DNA of 64,000 nucleotides from Paenibacillus typhae. Its GTDB lineage: Bacteria; Bacillota; Bacilli; Paenibacillales; Paenibacillaceae. The notes beneath the pieces are model-generated. The model searched no databases and had not been told where the DNA came from. It saw nothing but the letters and a program-made list of their open reading frames with translations. The translations under genes were made by a program, and so were the position numbers. The stretch lies in assembly GCF_900099765.1 (NCBI RefSeq), contig NZ_FNDX01000002.1, positions 1 through 64,000 on the forward strand, written 5' to 3'. Shown here piece by piece: positions 35,767-44,902 of this stretch. Numbering within the stretch: position 1 is the first letter of the stretch; each line of letters starts with the position of its first letter.

Positions 35767-36869
35767 AGCTAACGGGCTGATTAGCTGAACAAGATAAATG
35801 GAGCATTAAACGTTTCAAACCATAAATCGGCAAACCCTTTTAATTATCAAATGATGAAGAGGTTACAATATGAATAATGAATTATTGAATGATTTAGTGT
35901 TGTCCGTAAAAAGCCAGAATCTTCATGTGCTGAATGTAATTGTTAGACAAGATGGTAATATAATTGCAAAACATGATTTTGAAGAAGAAAAGCCTACTCT
36001 CTTGTATTCAGTAAGTAAGACGTTTACATCAATGGCAGTCGGTATTGCTATTAATGAAGGCTACTTTAAAATTAGTGACCTCGTTATAGATTTTTTTCCG
36101 GATATTCAACATGTCCCAATTAATGAATATCTAAATGAGATGACTATTCATGATTTGCTCTGTATGGGAACTGGACATGCAGAATGCCCAGTTATGAAGG
36201 CAGATTGGAATAACGGTAAAGAATGGGATATTTCTCAATTGTTTTTTCAAGAACCGGTTATATTCAAACCAGGTACCCACTTTACCTATAACAATGCTTC
36301 AACATATATGCTTTCAAAAATCATAAGCAGTACAACGGGGAGCAACCTAAATGAATATTTGGATGAAAAAATATTCAGACATTTAGATATACCGAAACCT
36401 AAATGGGATACATGTCCAATAGGAATTCCTCAAGGATTTTCAGGGCTATATTTAACAGCAGAGCAATTATCGAGATTTGGTCAATTGATTCTTGATAAAG
36501 GAATGTGGAAGGGTAAGCAACTTATTCCTTCAAGTTATATCGAACAAGCAACATCTGTCCAAATAAAAACCAATGATTTCACCCCGTATTTTGCTACGGC
36601 AGACCATCATCAAGGTTACGGTTATCAAATATGGATGAACTCATATTCTAATTCATATCGTATGGATGGTTTATATGGTCAATATGTTGTAATGCTGCCA
36701 GAGAAGAATGCAGTTATAACATATATTTCAGATGAACCACAAAATATGACAGGGGTACTTGAACTTACATGGGATACCTTAATAGAGAAACTATAATATT
36801 ATTGAGAACTGGGTTTAGCCATGATACTGATTCAAGCAAAACGGCTTTGGTGCTTATTGAGCTAACGGG
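35767..36869. repeat. Short direct repeats flanking an A+T-rich gene
   Basis: AGCTAACGGG occurs at 35767-35776 and again at 36860-36869, enclosing about 1.1 kb that holds one gene of clearly higher A+T content. The left copy is also part of an AGCTAA-N8-TTAGCT inverted repeat. This could be the footprint of a cassette-like or recombination-mediated insertion; ten bases alone do not prove it. Confidence 0.4.
35870..36796 (+). CDS. Beta-lactamase-like serine hydrolase, A+T-rich
   Basis: 308 residues. S-x-x-K is SVSK (LLYSVSKTFTSMAVGIA) near 47-50, Y-x-N is YNN in FTYNNASTYMLSK, and HQGYGYQIWMN takes the place of the KTG region. There is no signal peptide. AAGAGGTTACAAT precedes the ATG. The base composition (many AAT, TTT, ATA codons) is unlike all neighbours, which points to recent transfer. 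The family includes esterases and peptidases; beta-lactam hydrolysis is not implied. Confidence 0.82.
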   Translation: MNNELLNDLVLSVKSQNLHVLNVIVRQDGNIIAKHDFEEEKPTLLYSVSKTFTSMAVGIAINEGYFKISDLVIDFFPDIQHVPINEYLNEMTIHDLLCMGTGHAECPVMKADWNNGKEWDISQLFFQEPVIFKPGTHFTYNNASTYMLSKIISSTTGSNLNEYLDEKIFRHLDIPKPKWDTCPIGIPQGFSGLYLTAEQLSRFGQLILDKGMWKGKQLIPSSYIEQATSVQIKTNDFTPYFATADHHQGYGYQIWMNSYSNSYRMDGLYGQYVVMLPEKNAVITYISDEPQNMTGVLELTWDTLIEKL

Positions 36870-37144
36870 AAACAACAGTTTCAACAACAACGGCGGCAGT
36901 CTAATCCTTTATTTTCAATAAACACATGAAGCTCTAAGCTTCTATAAGGAAAATAAAAGAACCTGACCAAAAGGCCAGGTTCTTTCTTATTGCATATGTA
37001 AAGGACCGGTGATATAATCAGCCTACCTCTATTTATAATCGTACAATAAGTCATAAAAATCTCATCTTATATTTTAAATTTACCACGCTGGAATGCTCTT
37101 GTCAAATGTTTTTTTCTCAAATCAAATGTTAGGGGAGATATGGA
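36797..37144. other. Intergenic region between the serine hydrolase and rph
   Basis: 348 bp. It holds the right copy of the AGCTAACGGG repeat (36860), a terminator (36957-36988), and an A+T-rich stretch before rph. The RBS GGGGAG sits at 37134-37139. No further gene is seen, and no promoter is convincing. Confidence 0.6.
36957..36988 (+). terminator. Rho-independent terminator
   Basis: AAGAACCTGACC / GGCCAGGTTCTT around an AAAA loop, followed by TCTT. Confidence 0.82.
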
Positions 37145-39760
37145 ATGACTTCTTTGGTTCTCGGCTTTGCGGAAATGGATGATGCACAGCTTAGTCTCGT
37201 TGGTGGAAAAGCATTGAATCTGGCCAGATTATCCAGGGTTGAAGGGATACTGGTGCCCGATGGCTTCTGTGTGACTACAAACGTTTACCGCCAAGTTGTA
37301 GCAAGCAGCGGGACGTACCAGGATTTGCTCGAGCAGTTGAAGATACTGTCAGCCGAAGACCGGAAACAGATCGCTGAGATCAGCGGAGAAATCCGCCGGC
37401 ACATTCAAGCCGTGAAAATGCCTGAGGACATTGCCTCAGCTGTCACTCAATATATCTCCGTGCTGGGGGAGCAGCATGCCTATGCCGTCCGCTCCAGTGC
37501 AACCGCTGAAGATCTGCCGTATGCCTCCTTTGCCGGACAGCAGGACACTTATCTGAATATTAGCGGGACGAAATCCATTCTGGAGCACATCAGCAAATGC
37601 TGGGCTTCGCTCTTTACAGACCGTGCGGTAATCTACCGGATACAAAATGGCTTTGACCATACTCAGGTGCTTCTGTCCGTTATCGTCCAGCGGATGGTTA
37701 CTCCGCTGGCTTCTGGAATTATGTTCACTGCTGATCCGGTTACCGGCAGCCGGAAGGTGGTATCCATTGATGCCGGCTTTGGCCTGGGCGAAGCGCTGGT
37801 CTCGGGCCTGGTATCTCCCGACAGCTATAAAGTCCAGGACGGGGTAATCATCAGTAAACAAATAGCCGCTAAACAGCTGGCTATGTATGGCCGCCAGGAA
37901 GGCGGAATCCGGACGCATGGGCTCGACCCGGAACAGCAGACCACCCCAGCACTCAGTGAACTGCAGATTATAGAACTTGCCTCGCTTGGAAGACAGATCG
38001 AAGCGTATTTCGGCTGCCCGCAGGACATTGAATGGTGTCTGGCTGACAACGTCTTTTATATTGTCCAGAGCCGGCCAATCACTACGTTATTTCCGGCCCC
38101 TGAAGCGGGAGACCAGGTGAACCGTGTCTATTTATCCGTCGGCCATCAGCAGATGATGACGGATGCCATGAAGCCCCTCGGCTTGTCCTTTTACCTGCTG
38201 ACGACACCTGCACCTATGCGTACCGCCGGCGGAAGACTGTTTGTCGATGTGACGCCCCTTCTGGCATCACCGGACACCGGAGCAGCAGTCATCAGCGCTC
38301 TCGGAAAATCTGATCCGCTGATTAAAAACGCCCTTATGTCCCTTGTAGAGCGCGGAGATTTCATCCAGCCTACACAAGAGAACCCGAAAGTTCCCTATTC
38401 ACTGAAAAATAATGAAAATACCGATCCCGGAGTGTTCAACGCACGGATCGAATTCGATCCGGCAATTGTACCTGCTTTAATCAAGCGTAATCAGGCATCC
38501 GTTGAAGAACTAAAGCTGCGTATCCGGACGCAATCCGGACCAGCTCTGTTTGATTTTATTATCGAGGATATGCAGGAATTGAAGAGGCTGCTCTTCGATC
38601 CGCAGAGCTCGGCTGTCATTATGACAGCTATGGATGCTTCCTCCTGGATCAATGACCGGATGAACGAATGGTTAGGTGATAAAAATGCTGCCGATGTGCT
38701 TTCACAATCGGTAGCGGACAACATTACTTCTGAGATGGGTCTGGCGCTGCTTGATGTTGCAGATGTTATCCGGCCTTATCCTGAAGTTATCCGGTATTTG
38801 CAGCAGGTCTCACAGGATGACTTTTTGGATGAGTTAACGAATATGGAAGGGGGACAGGAAGCCGGCGATGCTATCCGTTCCTATCTGGAGCAGTACGGAA
38901 TGCGCTGCAGCGGAGAAATTGATCTGACCAGAACCCGTTGGAGCGAAAATCCGCAAATCCTAGTCCCGATGCTTCTGAATAATATCAAGCATTTCAACCG
39001 GGGCGCCAGCAGGCAGAAATTCGAGCAGGGCCGGCAGGAAGCCCTAAATAAGGAGCGGGAGCTCCTGGGCCGCCTGGAGCAGCTTCCTGATGGCGTGCAG
39101 AAAGCGGCTGAAACGAAACGGGTCATCCGCCTGCTCCGCGGCTACATCGGTTACCGGGAGTATCCGAAATACGGTATGATCAGCCGCTACTATATTTATA
39201 AGCAGGCCCTGCTTAGGGAAGCCGGTCTGCTCGTTGATGCAGGCATTATTGAGCATCCCGAAGACATCTACTACCTTACCTTTGAAGAGCTCCGCGAAGG
39301 CGTCTGCACACGCCGGCTGGATTACGGGATCATTGAGAAACGAAGGGAAGACTACAGACGGTATGAAAAGCTTACTCCGCCGCGGGTCATTACCTCCGAC
39401 GGCGAGCGGATTAACGGTGACTATGGGCGCGTTGATCTTCCGGCCGATTCCCTTGTCGGCCTCCCGGTTTCGTCCGGAGTCATTGAAGGCCGGGCACGTG
39501 TCATCATCAATATGGAGCAGGCGGATCTCGAGGAGGGGGATATTCTGGTCACACTGTTCACGGACCCCAGCTGGACACCCTTATTTGTATCCATTAAGGG
39601 CCTTGTTACCGAAGTCGGCGGACTGATGACCCATGGAGCTGTTATTGCCCGGGAATACGGCTTGCCTGCCGTTGTCGGTGTAGATCAGGCTACCAAGCGG
39701 ATTAAAGATGGGCAGATGATCCGTGTACATGGAACAGAGGGATATATTGAATTATTGTAG
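37145..39760 (+). CDS. rph: Rifampin phosphotransferase (PEP synthase-like)
   Basis: 871 residues, the length of the known Rph enzymes. Domain order: ATP-grasp domain (about 1-315; VGGKALNLARL, AVRSSATAEDLPYASFAGQQDT, QDIEWCLADNVFYIVQSRPI), a middle rifampin-binding domain, and a C-terminal phosphohistidine swivel domain with H830 in GGLMTHGAVIAREYG. It lacks the large PEP-binding domain of true PpsA. Rph transfers the beta-phosphate of ATP to rifampin and inactivates it; such genes are common in soil Bacillus and Paenibacillus. GGGGAG precedes the ATG. Its end overlaps the convergent MerR gene by 9 bp. Confidence 0.9.
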   Translation: MTSLVLGFAEMDDAQLSLVGGKALNLARLSRVEGILVPDGFCVTTNVYRQVVASSGTYQDLLEQLKILSAEDRKQIAEISGEIRRHIQAVKMPEDIASAVTQYISVLGEQHAYAVRSSATAEDLPYASFAGQQDTYLNISGTKSILEHISKCWASLFTDRAVIYRIQNGFDHTQVLLSVIVQRMVTPLASGIMFTADPVTGSRKVVSIDAGFGLGEALVSGLVSPDSYKVQDGVIISKQIAAKQLAMYGRQEGGIRTHGLDPEQQTTPALSELQIIELASLGRQIEAYFGCPQDIEWCLADNVFYIVQSRPITTLFPAPEAGDQVNRVYLSVGHQQMMTDAMKPLGLSFYLLTTPAPMRTAGGRLFVDVTPLLASPDTGAAVISALGKSDPLIKNALMSLVERGDFIQPTQENPKVPYSLKNNENTDPGVFNARIEFDPAIVPALIKRNQASVEELKLRIRTQSGPALFDFIIEDMQELKRLLFDPQSSAVIMTAMDASSWINDRMNEWLGDKNAADVLSQSVADNITSEMGLALLDVADVIRPYPEVIRYLQQVSQDDFLDELTNMEGGQEAGDAIRSYLEQYGMRCSGEIDLTRTRWSENPQILVPMLLNNIKHFNRGASRQKFEQGRQEALNKERELLGRLEQLPDGVQKAAETKRVIRLLRGYIGYREYPKYGMISRYYIYKQALLREAGLLVDAGIIEHPEDIYYLTFEELREGVCTRRLDYGIIEKRREDYRRYEKLTPPRVITSDGERINGDYGRVDLPADSLVGLPVSSGVIEGRARVIINMEQADLEEGDILVTLFTDPSWTPLFVSIKGLVTEVGGLMTHGAVIAREYGLPAVVGVDQATKRIKDGQMIRVHGTEGYIELL

Positions 39761-40153
39761 TTTTTTCTTTTTGTGGATCTCCTCTGTGCCGCACTCAAGG
39801 GCTGTCTCATAATAGTGGCACTTATGCTCAATGACTTCCATGGTTTTCTTCAATTCTTCCATCTGTGCTTCTACGGATGCTTTGCGTTCCAGGAACATAT
39901 CGTATCTTATCTGCAGTGTAGCATCACCTTCTGAGCACCACTCTATGAAATGTTTGATTTCTTTGATCGGCATTCCGGATGCCTTCAGGCATTCAATGAC
40001 CTTTAGCCCGTCAAGATCGGAATCATTAAAAATCCGTTTGCCGCCGGCAGTGCGCTCTAAATGGGGCATAAGACCTTCTTTATCATAATACCGCAAGGTA
40101 TGCGGGGTCAGATTAAAATGCTTCGCTGCTTCGTTAATGGTATAGGTCTTCAT
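39752..40153 (-). CDS. adhR: MerR family regulator, AdhR-like
   Basis: 133 residues: MerR HTH at 1-70 (YTINEAAKHFNLTPHTLRYYDKEGLMPHLERTAGGKRIFNDSDL) and a short coiled-coil dimer helix, no large effector domain. It faces adhA in the same way as Bacillus subtilis adhR faces adhA, where AdhR answers aldehyde stress. A dyad with a 19-bp spacer promoter lies between them. One cysteine in WCSEGD and two in the tail (HKCHYY, ECGTEE) could take part in sensing. AGGAGACAG on the minus strand is the RBS. Confidence 0.85.
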   Translation of the reverse strand: MKTYTINEAAKHFNLTPHTLRYYDKEGLMPHLERTAGGKRIFNDSDLDGLKVIECLKASGMPIKEIKHFIEWCSEGDATLQIRYDMFLERKASVEAQMEELKKTMEVIEHKCHYYETALECGTEEIHKKKKLQ

Positions 40154-40181
40154 GATCTGTCTCCTATGTTCAAATTACTTC

Positions 40182-40212
40182 TTGACTTAGAGTTAACTTT
40201 AAGTAATAACAT
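40182..40212 (+). promoter_or_regulatory. MerR-type promoter of adhA
   Basis: -35 TTGACT (40182-40187), 19-nt spacer, -10 TAACAT (40207-40212). The spacer holds the dyad ACTTAGAGTTAACTTTAAGT (40185-40204, one mismatch pair). Long spacer plus dyad is the classic target of MerR activators that twist DNA. Confidence 0.82.
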
Positions 40213-40301
40213 TGATTTTGTAAAGGCCGGACATGCCGGAAGCTTTTTACAAACGGTTATAGCCAAGGCTCACAACCAAACATTTCAGGAGGTACACACT
40301 T

Positions 40302-41351
40302 ATGATTCAAGCTAATGCACGCGCCACATTTAATCCGGAGGGCCCGTTCAAGCTGACTACGATCGAGCGCCGGGAGCTTCAGCCTCATGATGTGCTAATT
40401 GAAATCAAATATGCCGGTATCTGCCACTCTGACATCCACACCGCCCGCGGGGAATGGGGACCGGTGAAATATCCGCTCGTACCAGGGCATGAAATTGCCG
40501 GGATTGTCAGCCAGGTTGGAGCAGAGGTAACCAAATATGCAGTTGGCGACCGTGTAGGGGTAGGCTGTATGGTTGACTCCTGCGGAGAATGCAGCAGCTG
40601 CCATAAAGGGGAAGAGCAATATTGCCTGCACGGAAATACTGGCACTTATGGTGCTACTGACCGTTATGGGCACTATACCCAAGGCGGATACTCCACACAT
40701 ATCGTCGTTACCGAAAACTTCGTAGTCCGCATTCCGGACAGCATTCCGCTGGATGCTGCAGCACCGCTGCTGTGTGCCGGAATCACCACCTACTCTCCGC
40801 TTCGCCACTGGGAAGCCGGCCCAGACAAAAAAGTAGCCGTAGTAGGACTTGGCGGGCTTGGCCATATGGCAGTGAAGATCGCCCACGCTATGGGTGCTGA
40901 GGTTACTGTACTGTCTCAATCCCTGAAGAAAAAAGAGGACGGCCTGCAGCTGGGAGCGGATCACTATTACGCAACAAGCGATCAGGAGACCTTCAAGCAG
41001 CTGGCCGGATCGTTCGACCTGATAATTAATACCGTAAGTGCACAGATCAATATTGATGCCTTCCTTTCACTGCTTGCGCTGGACGGAACACTTGTCAATG
41101 TCGGTGCGCCTGCAGATCCGCTGGCTGTTAACGCATTCTCATTGATCGGCCACCGCCGCTCGTTCGCCGGATCTATGATCGGCGGCATCCGAGAAACACA
41201 GGAAATGCTTGATTTCTGTGCAGAACACAACATTGCATCCGAGATTGAGGTTATCTCCGCCAGCCAGATTGATGAAGCCTGGGAGCGTGTGCTTGCTTCT
41301 GATGTCCGCTACCGGTTCGTAATTGATATCAGCACAATGAACCAGGAATAA
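40302..41351 (+). CDS. adhA: Zinc-dependent NAD(P) alcohol dehydrogenase AdhA
   Basis: 349 residues, the same as B. subtilis AdhA. Catalytic zinc ligands C41 (GICHSD), H63 (PGHE) and C158; structural zinc cysteines C94, C97, C100 and C108; cofactor loop GLGGLGHMA at 182-190. It is of the cinnamyl-alcohol-dehydrogenase type and reduces toxic aldehydes to alcohols. CAGGAGG precedes the ATG. It is controlled by the divergent AdhR-like MerR and followed by a two-hairpin terminator region. Confidence 0.93.
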   Translation: MIQANARATFNPEGPFKLTTIERRELQPHDVLIEIKYAGICHSDIHTARGEWGPVKYPLVPGHEIAGIVSQVGAEVTKYAVGDRVGVGCMVDSCGECSSCHKGEEQYCLHGNTGTYGATDRYGHYTQGGYSTHIVVTENFVVRIPDSIPLDAAAPLLCAGITTYSPLRHWEAGPDKKVAVVGLGGLGHMAVKIAHAMGAEVTVLSQSLKKKEDGLQLGADHYYATSDQETFKQLAGSFDLIINTVSAQINIDAFLSLLALDGTLVNVGAPADPLAVNAFSLIGHRRSFAGSMIGGIRETQEMLDFCAEHNIASEIEVISASQIDEAWERVLASDVRYRFVIDISTMNQE

Positions 41352-41370
41352 AGAGTCAGTTTATCTCAAG

Positions 41371-41434
41371 ACACCTTCAAGTGAAAGAGGCTTTGCCACA
41401 GAGCAAACACCTTCTCTCTTGAAGGTGTTTTTTT
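41371..41434 (+). terminator. Terminator with two mutually exclusive hairpins
   Basis: GAAGGTGTT (41421-41429) can pair with nearby AACACCTTC (41406-41414), giving a short terminator before seven T residues. The longer CTTGAAGGTGT (41418-41428) can instead pair with ACACCTTCAAG at 41371-41381. Both cannot form together. The simple reading is the adhA terminator. Confidence 0.8.
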
Positions 41435-41437
41435 ATA

Positions 41438-41490
41438 TTGACCGATTCGGTTTACAGGAATATACTGGTGGCATAAACCGATTCGGTTTA
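41438..41490 (+). promoter_or_regulatory. Promoter with two TetR operators
   Basis: -35 TTGACC (41438-41443), 17-nt spacer, -10 TATACT (41461-41466). The palindrome core ACCGATTCGGT occurs at 41441-41451 over the -35 box, and the longer perfect TAAACCGATTCGGTTTA occurs at 41474-41490 behind the -10 box. This is a textbook layout for autorepression by the TetR encoded directly downstream. Confidence 0.88.
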
Positions 41491-41513
41491 CGCGAAAGGA
41501 TGGAGGTGATGAT

Positions 41514-42128
41514 TTGGAAAAGTTTACGGGCCTGCCGGAGGAGAAGCAGAGCAAGATTATTAATGGGGCCTTGGCATCCTTCAGCCTGAACGGCTACAAG
41601 AAAACATCGGTCAGTGACATTGCTGTTTCGGCCGGCATTTCCAAAGCGATGGTATTTCATTATTTCGGCACCAAAAAGGAATTGTATGTTTATCTGATCG
41701 GTTACTGCATCAATCTGATTATGAGCCAAATCCAGGAGAGATTCGACCGCAGCATCACTGACTTTTTTGACCGGATCACCATGACTGCTGGCATCAAAAT
41801 ATCAGCGATGGAGAAGCATCCGGCAAGCCTGTCTTTTTTGAGCAGCATATATTTTGAACAGGACCCTGAGGTGAAGCAGGAAATCAAAGCTGTTCTGGCA
41901 GCAGGAGAAAGCTTCAGAAGCAGTTTGGCCTACGACGGAATAGACCTTCATAAGTTCAAGGAGGGCGTTGATCCGCAGCTGGTCATGAAGCTGGTGCAGA
42001 GGTATACGGAAGGGCATATCAATGAGCTGCCGAATCATGCTGCGTTAGACGTGGAAGCAATTAACAATGAGTTTCAAGCGTGTATCCGTCTGCTCAGAAA
42101 TAATCTGTATAAAGAGGAATATCTCTGA
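41514..42128 (+). CDS. TetR family repressor of the ABC exporter operon
   Basis: 204 residues with a TTG start at 41514, fixed by the strong GGAGGTGAT just before it. HTH at about 9-55 (KQSKIINGALASFSLNGYKKTSVSDIAVSAGISKAMVFHYFGTKKELY). The C-terminal half is a ligand/dimer domain of unknown ligand. It is the first gene of a four-gene operon with an ABC ATPase and two permeases, and its promoter carries two palindromes it probably binds. Confidence 0.9.
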   Translation: MEKFTGLPEEKQSKIINGALASFSLNGYKKTSVSDIAVSAGISKAMVFHYFGTKKELYVYLIGYCINLIMSQIQERFDRSITDFFDRITMTAGIKISAMEKHPASLSFLSSIYFEQDPEVKQEIKAVLAAGESFRSSLAYDGIDLHKFKEGVDPQLVMKLVQRYTEGHINELPNHAALDVEAINNEFQACIRLLRNNLYKEEYL

Positions 42129-42154
42129 TTAGCTACCTTTGGGAGGGTGCCACT

Positions 42155-43036
42155 ATGAGTGTCATTGAAATGAATCATCTGACTAAACAGTACGGCAAGT
42201 CACGCGGCATTAAGAACATTAACCTGAGTGTAGAGGAAGGGGAAATTTTCGGATTCATCGGACCTAACGGTGCCGGAAAATCAACAGCCATCCGCACACT
42301 GCTTGGACTGATCTATCCGACAAGCGGAAGTGCCGCCATTTTTGGCCGGAACTGCACGGAGCATCCCGAAATCCGCAAGGAGCTTGGCTATCTGCCTTCA
42401 GAGGTATTTTATTATGACAACATGAAGGTAATCGACCTGCTCAAATATTCAGCCAGCTTCTACAAAAAGGACTGCACGAAACGGATCCGGGAGCTGGCGG
42501 AGATCATGGACCTCGACCTCAAGAAGAAAATCGACGATCTGTCCTTCGGCAACAAAAAGAAGGTCGGAATTGTGCAGGGACTGCTTCATGAACCGAAGCT
42601 GATCATCCTGGATGAGCCTACAAGCGGGCTTGACCCGCTGATGCAGCAGAAGTTCTTTGATCTGTTGAGGGAGGAGAACCGTAAAGGTGCTACCGTCTTC
42701 TTCTCCTCACACATCCTCAGCGAGGTCCAGAAGATGTGCAGCCGGGTAGCCTTCATCAAAGAAGGGGAAATCATCAAGCTGGAAAAAATGAGCACACTGC
42801 AGGAGAACAATTACAAACGGATCAATATCGAAGGGGTCTCAACCATCAGTAAGGAGGCTTTCGATATCAGCGGTGTGAGCAGGCTTGAGGTCAACGGAAC
42901 TGCGGCATCCTTTATTTTCAAAGGAAACATTAACACCATCATGCAACGGCTATCCGAAACAGAGCTGCGTAATATCTCCATTGAAGAACCCGATCTGGAG
43001 GAAATCTTCATGCATTATTATGTGAAGGAGGATTAG
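42155..43036 (+). CDS. ABC transporter ATP-binding protein (ABC-2 type)
   Basis: 293 residues: Walker A GPNGAGKST at 36-44, signature LSFGNKKKV near 129-137 (the S-G-G-Q Gln/Gly replaced, as often in this branch), Walker B LIILDEP at 149-155, and the H-loop SSHILSEV. A tail domain of about 80 residues follows. It powers the two permeases behind it. GGGAGG precedes the ATG; it starts 26 nt after the TetR stop and 4 nt separate it from the next gene. Confidence 0.92.
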   Translation: MSVIEMNHLTKQYGKSRGIKNINLSVEEGEIFGFIGPNGAGKSTAIRTLLGLIYPTSGSAAIFGRNCTEHPEIRKELGYLPSEVFYYDNMKVIDLLKYSASFYKKDCTKRIRELAEIMDLDLKKKIDDLSFGNKKKVGIVQGLLHEPKLIILDEPTSGLDPLMQQKFFDLLREENRKGATVFFSSHILSEVQKMCSRVAFIKEGEIIKLEKMSTLQENNYKRINIEGVSTISKEAFDISGVSRLEVNGTAASFIFKGNINTIMQRLSETELRNISIEEPDLEEIFMHYYVKED

Positions 43037-43040
43037 CGGC

Positions 43041-43841
43041 ATGAATATGTATCTGCATGAGCTAAAAGCCCTCCGCAAATCAGGCGGAGGCTGGGCCTGT
43101 GCCATGATCGCACTCGCCGCGCTGTTTCTGTCCCTTTATCCCAGCATGGTGAGCGACTCAGCCGATTTCACCAGTCTGCTGGAGGGCTATCCCGCCTCTG
43201 TAAGAGCCATGCTTGGCATTAATCTGGAGTATATAACCTCCATACTGGGCTTCTATTCAATGGTGTTCGCTTATATTGCATTATGCGGAGGTATTCAGGC
43301 TATGCACCTCGGAGCTTCTATCCTTTCGAAGGAAGCACGGGAGCGTACGGCAGATTTCCTCCTCGTCAAGCCTGTCTCACGGGCAAGGATTGTCAGCGCC
43401 AAGCTGCTCGCAGCCTTAACGGTGATCCTGGTCACCGATCTTGTATACTTCTTAGTGACAGCGATTATAGCAAGTGCCGTAGCCACTGCAAATTACAGTC
43501 TTTCTATGTTCTTCATGCTCAACCTGCCCCTGCTGTTTATTCAGCTTATTTTTCTGGCGGTGGGCCTGGTTGCTTCCGTATTTTTCAGCAGGCTAAAAAA
43601 TGTGCTGCCTCTTACGCTAGGCGTCGTTTTCGGGCTATACATGACAGGTGCCCTGCTTGCTGCGGGATCGGAAGGGGAATTAGCACGTTATCTCTCACCG
43701 TTTCAGTATTTTGACAGCATCTATATTATTGAACATCACACCTTTGAACTGCAGTACCTGATTGCCGGCGCGCTTATTGTTGCAGCTGCGGTATCCGTAT
43801 GCTACCGGGTGTATATCAAAAAAGATATCCATGCAGTGTAG
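43041..43841 (+). CDS. ABC-2 type permease
   Basis: 266 residues with about six hydrophobic helices and the phrase ASILSKEARERTADFLLVKPVSRARIVSAKLLAAL, typical of ABC-2 permeases. It resembles its neighbour (43881) in length and this block, so the pair probably forms a heterodimer. The exported compound is unknown; TetR control suggests a drug or lipid. Confidence 0.88.
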   Translation: MNMYLHELKALRKSGGGWACAMIALAALFLSLYPSMVSDSADFTSLLEGYPASVRAMLGINLEYITSILGFYSMVFAYIALCGGIQAMHLGASILSKEARERTADFLLVKPVSRARIVSAKLLAALTVILVTDLVYFLVTAIIASAVATANYSLSMFFMLNLPLLFIQLIFLAVGLVASVFFSRLKNVLPLTLGVVFGLYMTGALLAAGSEGELARYLSPFQYFDSIYIIEHHTFELQYLIAGALIVAAAVSVCYRVYIKKDIHAV

Positions 43842-43880
43842 TCAGGCGGATAATGGATTTAATGCCAAGGAGGCCAGTAT

Positions 43881-44675
43881 ATGAATATGTTCTGGAGAGA
43901 GCTTACGGCGGGCCGTAAAGCATTAATTATATGGAGTATATGTATGCTTTTGCTGGTCGTCAGCGGTATGGGCAAATACACCGCCTATTCCTCGGGAGGA
44001 GCAGGCAGTGACATCTTTAACCAGATGCCGTCTTCTGTAAAGGCACTGCTGGGAATCGGCACGCTGGATGTTACGGTTATGAGCGGATTTTATGCCATGC
44101 TGTTTCTGTATATAGAGCTGACTGCCGCTATACACGCCGTTCTGCTGGGCAGCAGCATCATCGCCAAGGAGGAGAAGGAGAAGACCGCCGAGTTTCTGAT
44201 TGCCAAGCCGGTCTCACGGTCAGCCATTGTGACATCCAAGCTGCTTGCTGCCCTGGCTCAGATTGTGGTTCTTAATCTTGTAACTTTGATTTCTTCAATT
44301 CTAATGGTTTCTGCGTACAACGAGGGCAAGGACATTTCTGGTGAAATCATCCTGTTCCTGATCAGCATGTTCATCGTACAGCTGCTCTTTCTCACGCTTG
44401 GCGCTTTGCTTGCAGCCGGAATAAGCAATCCGAAATCTTCGGGTGCAGCTGCTGCGGGTATACTGGTCGGCTCCTTTGTCATATCCAAAATAACAGATCT
44501 GTCAGACCAGCTGGCTGTACTGAAGGTACTGTCACCCTTCAAATATTTCAGCTATAACCGGATTGTGGAAGGGGACGGGCTAAACGCCTTTATTCTGCTC
44601 CTGTCTGTCCTGCTGGCCGCTGGAATGGCAGCATCCGCTTATTTCTGGTACGGAAAACGCGAGCTAAAGCTTTAA
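43881..44675 (+). CDS. ABC-2 type permease
   Basis: 264 residues, paralogue of the preceding gene: GSSIIAKEEKEKTAEFLIAKPVSRSAIVTSKLLAAL repeats the same block. About six membrane helices. CAAGGAGG precedes the ATG. Last gene of the TetR-ABC operon, followed by a terminator. Confidence 0.88.
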   Translation: MNMFWRELTAGRKALIIWSICMLLLVVSGMGKYTAYSSGGAGSDIFNQMPSSVKALLGIGTLDVTVMSGFYAMLFLYIELTAAIHAVLLGSSIIAKEEKEKTAEFLIAKPVSRSAIVTSKLLAALAQIVVLNLVTLISSILMVSAYNEGKDISGEIILFLISMFIVQLLFLTLGALLAAGISNPKSSGAAAAGILVGSFVISKITDLSDQLAVLKVLSPFKYFSYNRIVEGDGLNAFILLLSVLLAAGMAASAYFWYGKRELKL

Positions 44676-44719
44676 GGCTGACGAAGCCTTTTGGCATAAA
44701 TAATTTAACTGAACCGAAG

Positions 44720-44758
44720 GTGCAGTCCGGGCTTGTCAGCCTGAACGGCACTTTTTTT
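44720..44758 (+). terminator. Rho-independent terminator
   Basis: GTGCAGTCCGGGCT / AGCCTGAACGGCAC around a TGTC loop with a few mismatches, then seven T residues. It ends the exporter operon. Confidence 0.85.
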
Positions 44759-44902
44759 ATATTAATCAGGATATTGATGTGAGTATTATTGACACATAAA
44801 TAAGCTTCTACTAGGATAAATATAAGTTAATTTTGCCTATGTTCCAGCAAGATACAGTAAGTTTCCACCAGATTCACACACTATATAAGGGGGGCCACCT
44901 AG

